NCBI GenBank assembly: GCA_000017645.1
Contig: CP000781.1
Location: 3,087,501 to 3,151,500, forward strand
Source: Xanthobacter autotrophicus Py2
GTDB taxonomy: Bacteria > Pseudomonadota > Alphaproteobacteria > Rhizobiales > Xanthobacteraceae
Direction of reading: 5' to 3'
DNA: 64,000 nt
The notes beneath the pieces are model-generated. The model did no database searches and was not told where the DNA came from. It saw only the letters and a list, made by a program, of their open reading frames with translations. Shown piece by piece: positions 27,008 to 37,055 of the stretch; within the stretch, counting starts at the first letter, position 1, and each line of letters opens with the position of its first letter. The position numbers and the translations under genes were made by a program.

Positions 27008-28369
27008 TCAGCCCACGGGCGTGAAGGTGACGGCGAGCGCGGTCATGTCGTCGAACTGCGGCGCTGCCCCCGAATGGGCGGCGGCCGTGTCGAGCAATGT
27101 GGCGAGGAAAGCCTCGGCCGGCAGGTGCAGCGCGCGCGTCGCCGCCGCTTCCAACCGCGCGTCGCCGAACGAGACCTCGTCCAGGTTGATGGCATCGGTC
27201 AGGCCGTCGGAGAACAGGAACAGCCGGTCACCCGGGGCAAGACGGCTTGAGACGGCGCGGGGCTTCATCCCCTCCAGGATGGCAAGCGCCATGCCGGTGG
27301 CCGCCGGGCGCTCGATGGCGCCGTCCGCGCGCAGGATCATCGCGTCGGTGTGGCCGCAATTGCAGTAGGTGAGATCGCCGGTCTCAAGGTCGATCACGGC
27401 ACAGAACAGGGTGACGAACATGTCCTCCCCGTTGGTGGCGCACAGGAGGTCGTTCACCGTGGCCACCGCGGTGGAGAGATCCGCCTCCCGTCGCAGCACC
27501 ATGCGCAGGGCGGTCTGGGTGGCGCTCATGAACAGGGCGGCGGGGGTGCCCTTGCCGGCCACGTCGCCGAGACTGACCATCAGGTGGCGGGCATCGATGA
27601 GGAAATAATCGTAGAAATCGCCGCCCACGTCCTTGGCCGGACGCATGGCGGCGGCGATGTCGGCGCGCCCGCCGAGCACATCCGCCGCAAGCGGCAGCGG
27701 CAGCATGGAACGCTGGATGGCGGCGGCATTGGCCATCTCGCGTCGCTCCGCCACCCGCGTCATGATGGCCTCGGCGAGGCGGCGGAAGGAGTGGGAGAAA
27801 TCCACCAGTTCCGGCAGGGGATTGCGCAGCTCGTCCAGCAGCTTCAGGTCGAACTCGCGGCGCTCCAGCGCGTTCAGCGCATTGGCATAGAAGCCGAAGA
27901 CGCGGTTGAAGGTCTCGAACCGGCTGCCGAACTGGCGCATCACCGCCGACAGCAGGGCGGGATGGGCGCGGCCCGCCGCCTCCAGCGCCTCGGCCGGGAG
28001 CCGGATGGCGGTAAGTTGCGTGGCGGCATCCACATGAGCGGTGCGGGCGACGCCGGTGAAGGCCGCGATCTCGCCGATCACCGCGGGGGCCGCCAGATGG
28101 GCCAGCTCCACATGGGCATAGGGGGTATCGATGGTGACCACCGCCGTGCCCTCCACCACCAGCAGGGCGAAGGTGTCGGTATCGCCCCGCTGGATCAGGC
28201 GGGTGCCCGGCGGTACCACCATCTTCTCGCCGCCGGCGATGAGCGCGGCCAGCACGGCGGGCGGGAAGTCGGCAAAATAGGGATGCCGCGCCATCATCGC
28301 GGTGGCGGAGGAGACCTCTTCCGGGTCGAGGCGGGGCGCCTCATCCTGTCGTAACGTCAGTGGCGGCAT
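27008..28369 (-). CDS. Cyclic-nucleotide-binding domain + SpoIIE/RsbU-type PP2C phosphatase
   Basis: The 453-residue protein probably dephosphorylates an anti-sigma-factor antagonist or a similar partner in a stress-signalling switch. Residues about 30-150 are a cNMP-binding jelly roll (GGEKMVVPPGTRLIQRGDT, VIGEIAAF). A helical linker follows, and from about 230 comes the SpoIIE-type PP2C domain with IQRSMLP, RPAKDVGGDFYD, GDVAGKGTPAALFM, CNCGH and FSDGLTDA, including the metal-binding aspartates. The N-terminal sensor is reminiscent of Crp/EAL-type regulators. No RsbV/RsbW-like gene is adjacent, so the partner is unknown. It is followed on the same strand side by the small channel gene but not overlapping it. 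Confidence 0.9.
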   Translation of the reverse strand: MPPLTLRQDEAPRLDPEEVSSATAMMARHPYFADFPPAVLAALIAGGEKMVVPPGTRLIQRGDTDTFALLVVEGTAVVTIDTPYAHVELAHLAAPAVIGEIAAFTGVARTAHVDAATQLTAIRLPAEALEAAGRAHPALLSAVMRQFGSRFETFNRVFGFYANALNALERREFDLKLLDELRNPLPELVDFSHSFRRLAEAIMTRVAERREMANAAAIQRSMLPLPLAADVLGGRADIAAAMRPAKDVGGDFYDYFLIDARHLMVSLGDVAGKGTPAALFMSATQTALRMVLRREADLSTAVATVNDLLCATNGEDMFVTLFCAVIDLETGDLTYCNCGHTDAMILRADGAIERPAATGMALAILEGMKPRAVSSRLAPGDRLFLFSDGLTDAINLDEVSFGDARLEAAATRALHLPAEAFLATLLDTAAAHSGAAPQFDDMTALAVTFTPVG

Positions 28370-28417
28370 GGGTTTTCCTTGGGCGCGACCACTATAACCC
28401 AGGTCCGGCCGGCGACT

Positions 28418-28855
28418 TTAACCCAAACGCAGGATGCGCAGCGCCCGCGACAGCACCGCGAACAGCACCGCCGTGGACCAGCCGAACAGCAGCATGCCGT
28501 TGGCCGCCGTGATGGGGCCCATCACCCGCCATCGATGCGCGGGCAGGATGTCGCCGTAGCCGAGGGTCGTGAAGTTCACGAAGGCGAAATAATAGGCATT
28601 CTTGGCCTCGATCACGCCAACCAGCTCATACACGGCAGCCCAGACCGCCACTTCCAGGACATGCGCGATCATGAGAAGCGTCCCCGACGTGCCCATGACG
28701 ACGAGCAGGGTCACCATCCGGCGGCGGGGAGACAGATGGCGCGCGGAAACGCGCCCGACCTTGATGACGAGCACCGTCACCAGCGCCTGGATGGCAATGG
28801 CGACGACGCTGACGAGCCCGCCGAGCAGAAATTCTCCGTCCAGGAACCAGTACAA
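28418..28855 (-). CDS. Small two-pore-helix ion channel (K+ channel family)
   Basis: This 145-residue membrane protein has four hydrophobic stretches. Between the last two lies the selectivity-filter motif TLGYGDILP at about 98-106, of the ion-channel-2 family (TVGYGD in classical K+ channels). No RCK/TrkA regulatory domain is present. Ends are at the immediate neighbours: 48 bp upstream of it on the map is the phosphatase gene, divergent from typA. Potassium selectivity is the family expectation, not demonstrated. Confidence 0.85.
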   Translation of the reverse strand: MYWFLDGEFLLGGLVSVVAIAIQALVTVLVIKVGRVSARHLSPRRRMVTLLVVMGTSGTLLMIAHVLEVAVWAAVYELVGVIEAKNAYYFAFVNFTTLGYGDILPAHRWRVMGPITAANGMLLFGWSTAVLFAVLSRALRILRLG

Positions 28856-28969
28856 GGGCGCATTCTCCCGCTCAGGCCTGCCCGTTCATCGCACCGCTGT
28901 TTCTCAAGCCCAGAGCCGGCGCGCGGGCAAGAGATGCGCGCCAATTCCGGCCGGTTTTGGCAGCGCGCA

Positions 28970-28997
28970 TTGATCTTGATCGGTTTGTGTGTATTTT
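28970..28997 (+). promoter_or_regulatory. Candidate housekeeping promoter of typA
   Basis: TTGATC, a 16-nt spacer and TATTTT lie about 70 nt before the typA ATG, in an AT-richer patch. Confidence 0.4.
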
Positions 28998-29064
28998 GCG
29001 CCGCAATAATCCCTTTCCCGGCGGGCCCGAGTTATTCGGACCCGCGTTTTCGTGCTGGACGACC

Positions 29065-30894
<1,830 letters not shown>

Positions 30895-30924
30895 GGCCGG
30901 ATCGATCCAGCGCTGCTGATTTTG

Positions 30925-30951
30925 AGGGCCGTCCTTCGGGGCGGCCCTTTT
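30925..30951 (+). terminator. Intrinsic terminator of typA
   Basis: An AGGGCCG...CGGCCCT stem around TCCTTCGGGG is followed by TTTT, about 30 bp past the stop. Confidence 0.75.
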
Positions 30952-31010
30952 GCCATTGGCCTCGGCCTTCGACCGAGGCCAAGTGGGCACGCTCAGGCGC
31001 CGCGCGGGCT

Positions 31011-32153
31011 TCACCCATGGCCGCTGCGTGAAGCGCGCCCGCCATGGGTGTTCTTTTTGGCCTCCTCCAGCACCCTGTCGGCGATGGCAAGGCAGCTGGT
31101 GAGGCCGGGCGATTCGATGCCGAACAGGTTCACCAGCCCGGCGATGCCGTGGACCTCCGGCCCCTGGATGACGAAATCCTGCGGTCCGCCGTTTGGCCCC
31201 GGGATCTTGGGGCGAATGCCGGCATAGCCGGGGGAAAGGTCCTCCTCCCGCACGTCCGGCCAGTAGCGGCGGATGGAGGCCATCATGGTGGCCTTGCGGG
31301 CCGGGTCCACCTGATAGTCCCGCTCGCTCACCCATTCCACATCCGGCCCGAACCGGCCCTGGCCGCCGAGGTCGAGGGTGAGGTGGGTGCCGAGCCCGCC
31401 CGGCTCCGGAACCGGATAGATCAGGCGGCTGAACGGCACCTTGCGCCCGCAGGTGAAGTAGTTGCCCTTGGCCAGCGTCTGCTCGGGCACGAGGTGGGCC
31501 GGCATGCCGGCGATCCGGCGGGCGAGGTCCGGGGCATCGAGGCCGGCGGCATTCACCAGCAGGCGACAACCCAGCACCATCGGGGCATCGCCCCCCGTGC
31601 ACACGATGAGCCCGTTTGGCCCCGGCTCGGCACCGACGAAGGGCGCGCCGAGGGCCAGCACGCCGCCGGCGGCCTCCATGTCGCCCTGCAGCGCCAGCAT
31701 CAGGCCGCGGGACTCCACGATGCCGGTGGAGGGCGAGAACAGGGCGGCATGCACATCCAGCGCCGGCTCCAGCGCCCGCGCTTCGGCGCCGCCCAGCATC
31801 TCGAGGTCGCCCACCCCGTTGGCGGCGCCATGGGCGGCGAGCTTTTTCAGATAGGCCACCTCGTCTGAGCTGGCGGCGACGATGAGCTTGCCGATGCGGG
31901 TGTGGCCGACCCCATGGCTGGCGCAGAAGGCATAGAGGGCGTCGCGGCCCCTCACGCACAGCTCGGCCTTCAGGCTTCCCGGTTCGTAATAGATGCCGGC
32001 ATGGATGACCTCGGAACTGCGCGCCGAGATGCCGGTTCCGATGGCCCCCGCCGCTTCGATCAGCACCACCTCGCGGCCGGCGCAGGTCAGCGCGCGGGCG
32101 ATGGCAAGACCCACCACGCCGGCGCCGATGACGATGGCTTCCACCTGATCCAT
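31011..32153 (-). CDS. FAD-dependent oxidoreductase, L-2-hydroxyglutarate oxidase-like
   Basis: The protein (about 380 residues) belongs to the DAO/glycine-oxidase superfamily. It has the N-terminal dinucleotide fold VIGAGVVGLAIARAL and the stretch SSEVIHAGIYYEPGSLKAELCVRG that marks the LhgO/L2HGDH group, which oxidises L-2-hydroxyglutarate to 2-oxoglutarate with electrons to the membrane. Later motifs are YFTCGRKVPFSRLIYPVPEPGG and GIESPGLTSCLAIAD. The start is uncertain: in-frame ATGs lie at 32153, 32168 and 32186, none with a strong ribosome site, and I took the one nearest the FAD fold. It is convergent with typA and divergent from the DUF971 unit. Confidence 0.82.
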   Translation of the reverse strand: MDQVEAIVIGAGVVGLAIARALTCAGREVVLIEAAGAIGTGISARSSEVIHAGIYYEPGSLKAELCVRGRDALYAFCASHGVGHTRIGKLIVAASSDEVAYLKKLAAHGAANGVGDLEMLGGAEARALEPALDVHAALFSPSTGIVESRGLMLALQGDMEAAGGVLALGAPFVGAEPGPNGLIVCTGGDAPMVLGCRLLVNAAGLDAPDLARRIAGMPAHLVPEQTLAKGNYFTCGRKVPFSRLIYPVPEPGGLGTHLTLDLGGQGRFGPDVEWVSERDYQVDPARKATMMASIRRYWPDVREEDLSPGYAGIRPKIPGPNGGPQDFVIQGPEVHGIAGLVNLFGIESPGLTSCLAIADRVLEEAKKNTHGGRASRSGHG

Positions 32154-32304
32154 GACGGAGTCGCCCATTGCTGCGGCGGTCACCATAGCGCAGGCGCGGC
32201 CGGTGGGCAGGACCTTGAGGTGCCGCGCGCCGCGCTCCCTGGAAGTGCTCCAGCCAGCAACTAGTTGCTATCGGCTGGGGCGGTCGCGATGTCCAATCGC
32301 TCCC

Positions 32305-32703
32305 ATGATGACGTCTGCCCCCCAGCCCCTTCCGGCGCCGTCGGAGCCGGTTCCCGATATCGAGGAGATCCGCCTCGATCGTGACCGGCGCCACCTCCAT
32401 CTCGCCTTTTCCGGCAGGCCGGCGGCGCCCGCCAGCCTCAATGCCCCGGCGCATCGCGCCGCCCTCAGCGCTCCGGCGCTCCGCGCCGCTTGCCGCTGCG
32501 CGGTCTGCGTCGCTGACCAGGCACGGGGAACCTTTTCCGCCGATTTTGCCGGCGTCACCCTCACCCATGTGGCCCCGTTCGGGGCGCACGGGCTCAACCT
32601 GTCCTTCTCCGATGGCCATGCGCGCGGGGTCTACCCCTTCGCCTATCTCGCCGCCCTCGCGGCGGATGCGGCCGGCCCCGACCTTCCAGAGGTGAAACCA
32701 TGA
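32305..32703 (+). CDS. DUF971 / gamma-butyrobetaine-hydroxylase-like N-terminal domain protein
   Basis: This 132-residue protein is the first gene of a four-gene unit. It matches the zinc-binding N-terminal domain of gamma-butyrobetaine dioxygenase, here free-standing. Cysteines lie in C-R-C-A-V-C order near residue 70, and a His about 37 residues later sits in SDGHARGVYPFAYL, the same ligand pattern (C-x-C-x2-C...H) as that domain. There is no dioxygenase part. Stand-alone DUF971 proteins are often found near Fe-S cluster genes; here the neighbours are a flavoprotein and a ferredoxin. Its TGA overlaps the ATG of the flavoprotein gene (ATGA). A second Met codon follows the first directly. Confidence 0.82.
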   Translation: MMTSAPQPLPAPSEPVPDIEEIRLDRDRRHLHLAFSGRPAAPASLNAPAHRAALSAPALRAACRCAVCVADQARGTFSADFAGVTLTHVAPFGAHGLNLSFSDGHARGVYPFAYLAALAADAAGPDLPEVKP

Positions 32704-34436
32704 GCGAGATCAAGACCGAGATCGTCGAAACCGACATCCTCGTCATCGGCGGCGGCACCGGCGGGCCGATGGCCGCCATCAAGGCCAAGGAGAAGAATCC
32801 CGGCCTGAAGGTGGTGCTGATGGAGAAGGCCAATGTGAAGCGCTCCGGCGCGGTCTCCATGGGCATGGACGGGCTGAACAACGCCGTCATCCCTGGCTAC
32901 GCCACGCCCGAGCAGTATGTGAAGGAGATTACCGTCGCCAATGACGGCATCGTCCACCAGAAGGCGGTGATGGCCTACGCCACCGGCTCCTACCCGATGA
33001 TCCAGTATCTGGATTCCATCGGCGTGAAGTTCGAGAAGGACGGCTCCGGCGAATACAATGTCCGCAAGGTCCATCACATGGGCACCTATGTGCTGCCCAT
33101 GCCGGAGGGCCACCACGTCAAGAAGGCGCTCTATCGCCAGCTGCGCAAGCATCAGGTGCTGGTCACCAACCGCTACATGGCCACCCGCCTGCTGAACGCC
33201 CCGGACGGCCGCATCGCCGGCGCCATGGGGGTGAACACCCGCACCGGCGAATTCCTGGTGGTGCGGGCGAAGTCCGTCATCCTCGCCTGCGGCGCCGCCG
33301 GGCGTCTCGGCCTGCCGGCGTCGGGCTATCTGTTCGGCACCTATGAGAACCCGGCCAATTGCGGCGACGGCTACGCCATGGCCTATCATGCCGGCGCGGG
33401 CCTCGCGAACCTCGAATGCTACCAGATCAACCCCTTGATCAAGGATTACAACGGCCCGGCCTGCGCCTATGTCACCGGCCCGTTCGGCGGATACACCGCC
33501 AACAACAAGGGTGAGCGCTTCATCGAGTGCGATTACTGGTCCGGCCAGATGATGAAGGAGTTCTATTCAGAACTTCAGAGCGGCAACGGCCCGGTCTTCC
33601 TCAACATGACCCATCTCGCCGAGGAGACCATCTCCGAGATCGAGACCATCCTGCACTCCAACGAACGCCCCTCGCGCGGGCGCTTCCACGAGAATCGCGG
33701 CACCAACTACCGTGAGAAGATGGTGGAGATGCACATCTCCGAGATCGGCTTCTGCTCCGGCCATTCGGCTTCGGGCGTGTGGGTGGACGAGAACGCCCGC
33801 ACCACGGTCGCCGGCCTCTATGCCGCCGGCGACATGGCCAGCGTGCCGCACAATTACATGCTCGGCGCCTTCGTGAACGGCGGCATCGCCGGCCAGGACT
33901 CGGCCGATTACTGCGCCTCCACCGACCTGCCGGCCTATGATGAAGCCGATGTGGTCGCCGAGCAGGAGCGCGTGCTTGCCCCCACCCGCCGCGACGATGG
34001 CCTGACCCCCCACGAGATGGAGTTCAAGACCCGCCGCCTGGTGAATGATTATCTCCAGCCGCCGAAGGTCACCGCCAAGTATCGCATCGCCCAGGCGCGC
34101 TTCGCCGAGATCCGCGAGGACCTCAATGCCCTGTGCGTGAAGGATCCCCATGAATTGATGCGGGCGCTGGAGCTGCAATCCATCCTCGATTGCGCCGACA
34201 TGGCCGCTGCCGCCTCGCTCTATCGCACCGAAAGCCGCTGGGGCCTCTACCACTGGCGGGTGGACCACCCGGCCACCGACAACGAGAACTGGTTCTGCCA
34301 CACGCTGCTCTACAAGGACGAGTTCGGCCGCATGGCCCACAGGAAGCGCGCGGTGGACCCTTACGTGGTCGACATCCCCGAGGAGGAGATGGGCGCCTAC
34401 CACCAGCTGCGCACCCCGGCGCTCGCCGCCGAGTGA
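32700..34436 (+). CDS. AprA-like FAD-binding subunit (fumarate reductase/APS-reductase flavoprotein superfamily)
   Basis: The 578-residue protein carries an FAD fold near the N-terminus (ILVIGGGTGGPMAAIKAKE) followed by VVLMEKANVKRSGAVSMGMDG, the arrangement of adenylylsulfate reductase alpha subunits. Further AprA-like points are the NNKGERF stretch, and GHSASGVWV followed by TTVAGLYAAGDM near residues 355-378. It is shorter than true AprA (about 620-660), and the region after NNKGE is compressed, so the substrate pocket probably differs. It overlaps DUF971 by 4 bp and is followed after 33 bp by an AprB-like ferredoxin. Sulfate, fumarate and sulfonate-linked roles are all possible. No sat, dsr, qmo or aprM gene is present, so APS reduction is unlikely to be its job. 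Confidence 0.85.
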   Translation: MSEIKTEIVETDILVIGGGTGGPMAAIKAKEKNPGLKVVLMEKANVKRSGAVSMGMDGLNNAVIPGYATPEQYVKEITVANDGIVHQKAVMAYATGSYPMIQYLDSIGVKFEKDGSGEYNVRKVHHMGTYVLPMPEGHHVKKALYRQLRKHQVLVTNRYMATRLLNAPDGRIAGAMGVNTRTGEFLVVRAKSVILACGAAGRLGLPASGYLFGTYENPANCGDGYAMAYHAGAGLANLECYQINPLIKDYNGPACAYVTGPFGGYTANNKGERFIECDYWSGQMMKEFYSELQSGNGPVFLNMTHLAEETISEIETILHSNERPSRGRFHENRGTNYREKMVEMHISEIGFCSGHSASGVWVDENARTTVAGLYAAGDMASVPHNYMLGAFVNGGIAGQDSADYCASTDLPAYDEADVVAEQERVLAPTRRDDGLTPHEMEFKTRRLVNDYLQPPKVTAKYRIAQARFAEIREDLNALCVKDPHELMRALELQSILDCADMAAAASLYRTESRWGLYHWRVDHPATDNENWFCHTLLYKDEFGRMAHRKRAVDPYVVDIPEEEMGAYHQLRTPALAAE

Positions 34437-34469
34437 CCTCCCAGAATTCGAGACTCCGGAGCCTGCCCC

Positions 34470-34703
34470 ATGCCGTTCGCCAACCATCCCACCTCCGTGC
34501 CGGTCACGGTCGACGACGAGAAGTGCATTGCCGAGAAGGGCTGCCGCGTCTGCATCGACGTGTGCCCCCTCGACGTGCTCGCCATCAACCCCGCCTCCGG
34601 CAAGGCGCACATGAAGTATGACGAGTGCTGGTATTGCATGCCGTGCGAGGTGGACTGCCCCACCGGGGCCGTGAAGGTCGAAATCCCCTATCTCCTGCGC
34701 TGA
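34470..34703 (+). CDS. AprB-like 2[4Fe-4S] ferredoxin
   Basis: The 77-residue protein has two cluster-binding sets. The first is C-x5-C-x2-C-x3-CP (from KCIAEKGCRVCIDVCP, about 19-34); the second is C-x2-C-x2-C-x3-CP (ECWYCMPCEVDCP, about 52-64). The text around them (VDDEKC, KAHMKYDECWYC) matches the ferredoxin head of APS-reductase beta subunits, but the long C-terminal tail of AprB is missing. It should pass electrons to or from the preceding flavoprotein. The HEAT-repeat gene starts 8 bp after its stop. Confidence 0.93.
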   Translation: MPFANHPTSVPVTVDDEKCIAEKGCRVCIDVCPLDVLAINPASGKAHMKYDECWYCMPCEVDCPTGAVKVEIPYLLR

Positions 34704-34711
34704 GGTGAGCC

Positions 34712-35674
34712 ATGGCCCTGTTCGATGATTTCGACGACGACATGGACGCCGTGGCGGAGCGCGCCCGCGATGCCGATCCCGGCATCCGCCGCGTCGCCAT
34801 GCTCACCCTCGCCGAGAGCGTGGACCCGCAGGCGGTGGAGCTGCTGCTCGCCGGCCTGAAGGACGAGGACGCCGGCGTGCGCGAGGCCGCCGCCAAGGCC
34901 CTCGACGAGCATTCCGGCCTGCCCGCCGCGCTCGGCCTGATCGAGGCGCTGGACGATGAGGTGGAGGCGGTTCGCCTCGCCGCCATCGAGAGCCTCGCCG
35001 ACAAGAAGGAGCCCGGCTCCGCGCCTCGCCTCATCGCGCGCGTTCAGGCGGAAAGCGCCTTCGTGCGCGCCGCCGCGCTCCGGGCCCTGCGCGACATGCA
35101 GGATCCCGCCGCCATGCCGGTGGCCCTGTCGGCGCTTTCCGATCCCGACATGGCCGTGCGCCGCGAGGCCCTGGGCGTGCTTGGCTACCTGAAGGCGGAT
35201 GCGGCGCTGCCGGCACTGCTGCTGGCGGCCACCGATCCCGAGCCGGCGGTGCGCCGGGCGGTGATGGCGGCCCTCGTGTTCGTGCGCAGCGGCACGCCGG
35301 GGGTGCCCGCCCTCGTTGCCGGGCTGAAGGATGCCCATTGGCAGGTGCGCGAGGAAGCCGCCTTCTCCATCGGCAAGGCCAAGCTGCCGGAGGCGGTGGA
35401 CCCGCTGATGGTCGCGGCCAATGACGACAGCTGGCAGGTGCAGGCCAAGGCGGTGAATGCGCTCGGCAAGCTGAAGGCCCGCACGGCGGTGCCGGTGGTG
35501 GCGGAGGCGCTGTCCCATGGCCTGAGCAACGTGCGCAAGGAAGCCGCCGCCGCGCTCGGCGAGATCGCCGATCCGTCCGCCGTCGGCGCGCTGGAAGCCG
35601 CCTTCGACGATCCCGACCCGGACGTGCGCAAGCTGGTGCGCTGGGCGCTGGAGCGCTGCCACGCCGCGGCGTGA
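34712..35674 (+). CDS. HEAT-repeat protein of the flavoprotein-ferredoxin unit
   Basis: The 320-residue protein consists almost entirely of about nine or ten HEAT/PBS-lyase-type repeats of roughly 30 residues. Each has the D-x-x-VR-x-x-A-x-x-AL pattern (for example DPDMAVRREALGVLGYLK, DDSWQVQAKAVNALGKLK). The N-terminus is acidic (MALFDDFDDDMDAVAERA). No catalytic residue or signal peptide is seen, so it is likely a cytoplasmic scaffold or chaperone for its neighbours. It is the last gene of the unit, 8 bp after the ferredoxin. Confidence 0.88.
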   Translation: MALFDDFDDDMDAVAERARDADPGIRRVAMLTLAESVDPQAVELLLAGLKDEDAGVREAAAKALDEHSGLPAALGLIEALDDEVEAVRLAAIESLADKKEPGSAPRLIARVQAESAFVRAAALRALRDMQDPAAMPVALSALSDPDMAVRREALGVLGYLKADAALPALLLAATDPEPAVRRAVMAALVFVRSGTPGVPALVAGLKDAHWQVREEAAFSIGKAKLPEAVDPLMVAANDDSWQVQAKAVNALGKLKARTAVPVVAEALSHGLSNVRKEAAAALGEIADPSAVGALEAAFDDPDPDVRKLVRWALERCHAAA

Positions 35675-35748
35675 CAGTGCCGGGCGCGGTCGATCCCCCG
35701 CCCGGCATTCAGGCCGCATGTCAAAAGGCCATGTCAGTCCTCACTTTC

Positions 35749-35831
35749 GTCATGCCCGGCCTTGTGCCGGGCATCCACGCCGAGCCGCCTGGGACAGCTT
35801 GCGAAAGCTCTTCCAAGCCCGGCCATGACGG
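35749..35831. repeat. Palindromic intergenic mosaic-type element (RIME-like)
   Basis: An inner hairpin ATGCCCGGC-CTTGT-GCCGGGCAT lies at 35752-35774. The element is bounded by imperfect terminal inverted repeats (CGTCATGCCCGGCCTT and AAGCCCGGCCATGACG). This is the form of the short dispersed palindromes of alphaproteobacterial intergenic regions. Its copy number cannot be judged here. Confidence 0.55.
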
Positions 35832-35870
35832 TGACACAGCGCCGGTCCGACCGTGTTCTCAAACGGTCCC

Positions 35871-36890
35871 TCAGGACAGCTTGCCGGTGTAGCTCTCCAG
35901 GATGGACCAGGCCTCGTCGCCGTACTTGCCCTTCCACTCGGAATAGAAGCCGGCCTTGCGCAGCTGCTCGCGGAAACTGTCCACCTTGGGCTCGTTGAAG
36001 GCGAGGCCCTTCTCGCTCAGCTCCTTGCGCAGGTTGCCGTTGAGCACCAGCACGTCCTCGCGCTCCTTGAGGCCGGCGGCGTTGATGTTCTTCGCCACGA
36101 TAGCGCGCAGATCGTCCGGCAGGCGTTCGAAGGCGCGGCGGTTGGCGAGGAACCAGAAGCCGTCCCACATGTGGTTGGTGATGGAGCAGTATTTCTGCAC
36201 CTCATAGAGCTTCGCCGTGGCGATGATGGCCAGCGGGTTCTCCTGCGCATCCACGGTGCGGGTCTGGAGCGCGGTATAGACCTCGGCGAAGTTGAGGCTC
36301 GCGGGGGCACTGTCGAAGGCCCGGAACATGGAGGTCCACAGCGGCGACACCGGCACCCGGATCTTCAGGCCCTTGAGGTCGGCGGCGGTCTCGATCGGCT
36401 TCGTGGAGGTGGTGATCTGGCGGAAGCCGTTGTCCCAGATATTGTCCATGGCGATGATGCCGGCCTTGGAGATCTGGCCGCGCACATAGGCGCCGAGCCC
36501 GCCATCCATGGCCTTCCACACGGTGGCGTAATCCGGGAAGGCGAAGCCGATGCCGCTCACCGAGGCGTTCGGGATCAGGGTGGAGAGGATGAGCGGGGAG
36601 AGGGTGAAGAACTCGATGCCGCCCGAGCGCAGCTGGCTCAGCATGTCGGTGTCGCCGCCGAGCTGGCTGGAGGGGAACACCTTGATCTCCACGCGGCCTT
36701 GGGTCTCGGCCTTGATCTTGTCCACCATCTCCCCCGCGCGCACGTTCATGGGGTGCGTGACCGGCAGGTTGTTGGCGTATTTGTAGGAGAATTCCGCGCT
36801 CTGCGCCCGCGCGACGAAGGGGGCGAACACGCCGCCCGCAAGGGCTCCGGCCGCGCCGGCCTTGAAAAGGGTGCGACGGGTCAACATCAT
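35871..36890 (-). CDS. TRAP transporter periplasmic solute-binding protein (DctP family)
   Basis: The 339-residue receptor captures an organic acid in the periplasm for a TRAP permease. It opens with a twin-arginine-like leader (TRRTLFKAGAAGALAGG, cleavage near ARAQ) and keeps family landmarks: SQLGGDTDMLSQLRSGGIEFF, the NPLAIIATAKLYEVQKY stretch and the conserved Arg-containing LKIRVP segment. GGAGG lies before the ATG pair. The DctQ and DctM membrane subunits are not beside it, so it must pair with a permease encoded elsewhere. The divergent IclR regulator and the shared GGTCC dyads suggest joint control with the acyl-CoA ligase and SDR that follow. Confidence 0.9.
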   Translation of the reverse strand: MMLTRRTLFKAGAAGALAGGVFAPFVARAQSAEFSYKYANNLPVTHPMNVRAGEMVDKIKAETQGRVEIKVFPSSQLGGDTDMLSQLRSGGIEFFTLSPLILSTLIPNASVSGIGFAFPDYATVWKAMDGGLGAYVRGQISKAGIIAMDNIWDNGFRQITTSTKPIETAADLKGLKIRVPVSPLWTSMFRAFDSAPASLNFAEVYTALQTRTVDAQENPLAIIATAKLYEVQKYCSITNHMWDGFWFLANRRAFERLPDDLRAIVAKNINAAGLKEREDVLVLNGNLRKELSEKGLAFNEPKVDSFREQLRKAGFYSEWKGKYGDEAWSILESYTGKLS

Positions 36891-36909
36891 GCTGGCAGCT
36901 CCTCCTGGC

Positions 36910-36952
36910 GGTCCATTCGGACCGGTTTCCTATGGGTCCAGTATATGGACCT
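36910..36952. promoter_or_regulatory. Two GGTCC/GGACC dyads near the TRAP-receptor start (probable operators)
   Basis: CGGTCC-ATTC-GGACCG lies at 36910-36925 and GGTCCA-GTATA-TGGACC at 36936-36952. Both are perfect 6-bp-arm dyads. The second recurs, imperfectly, next to the IclR gene. Confidence 0.55.
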
Positions 36953-37055
36953 CGTATCCCTGCGGCCCATGCTGGCCCGCTTGTGGGATTTTCGCAAGCC
37001 CATTATGGTCGTTGAAGACGCTGCGCTGCGGTGGTCTCAACGATATAACGATCTA

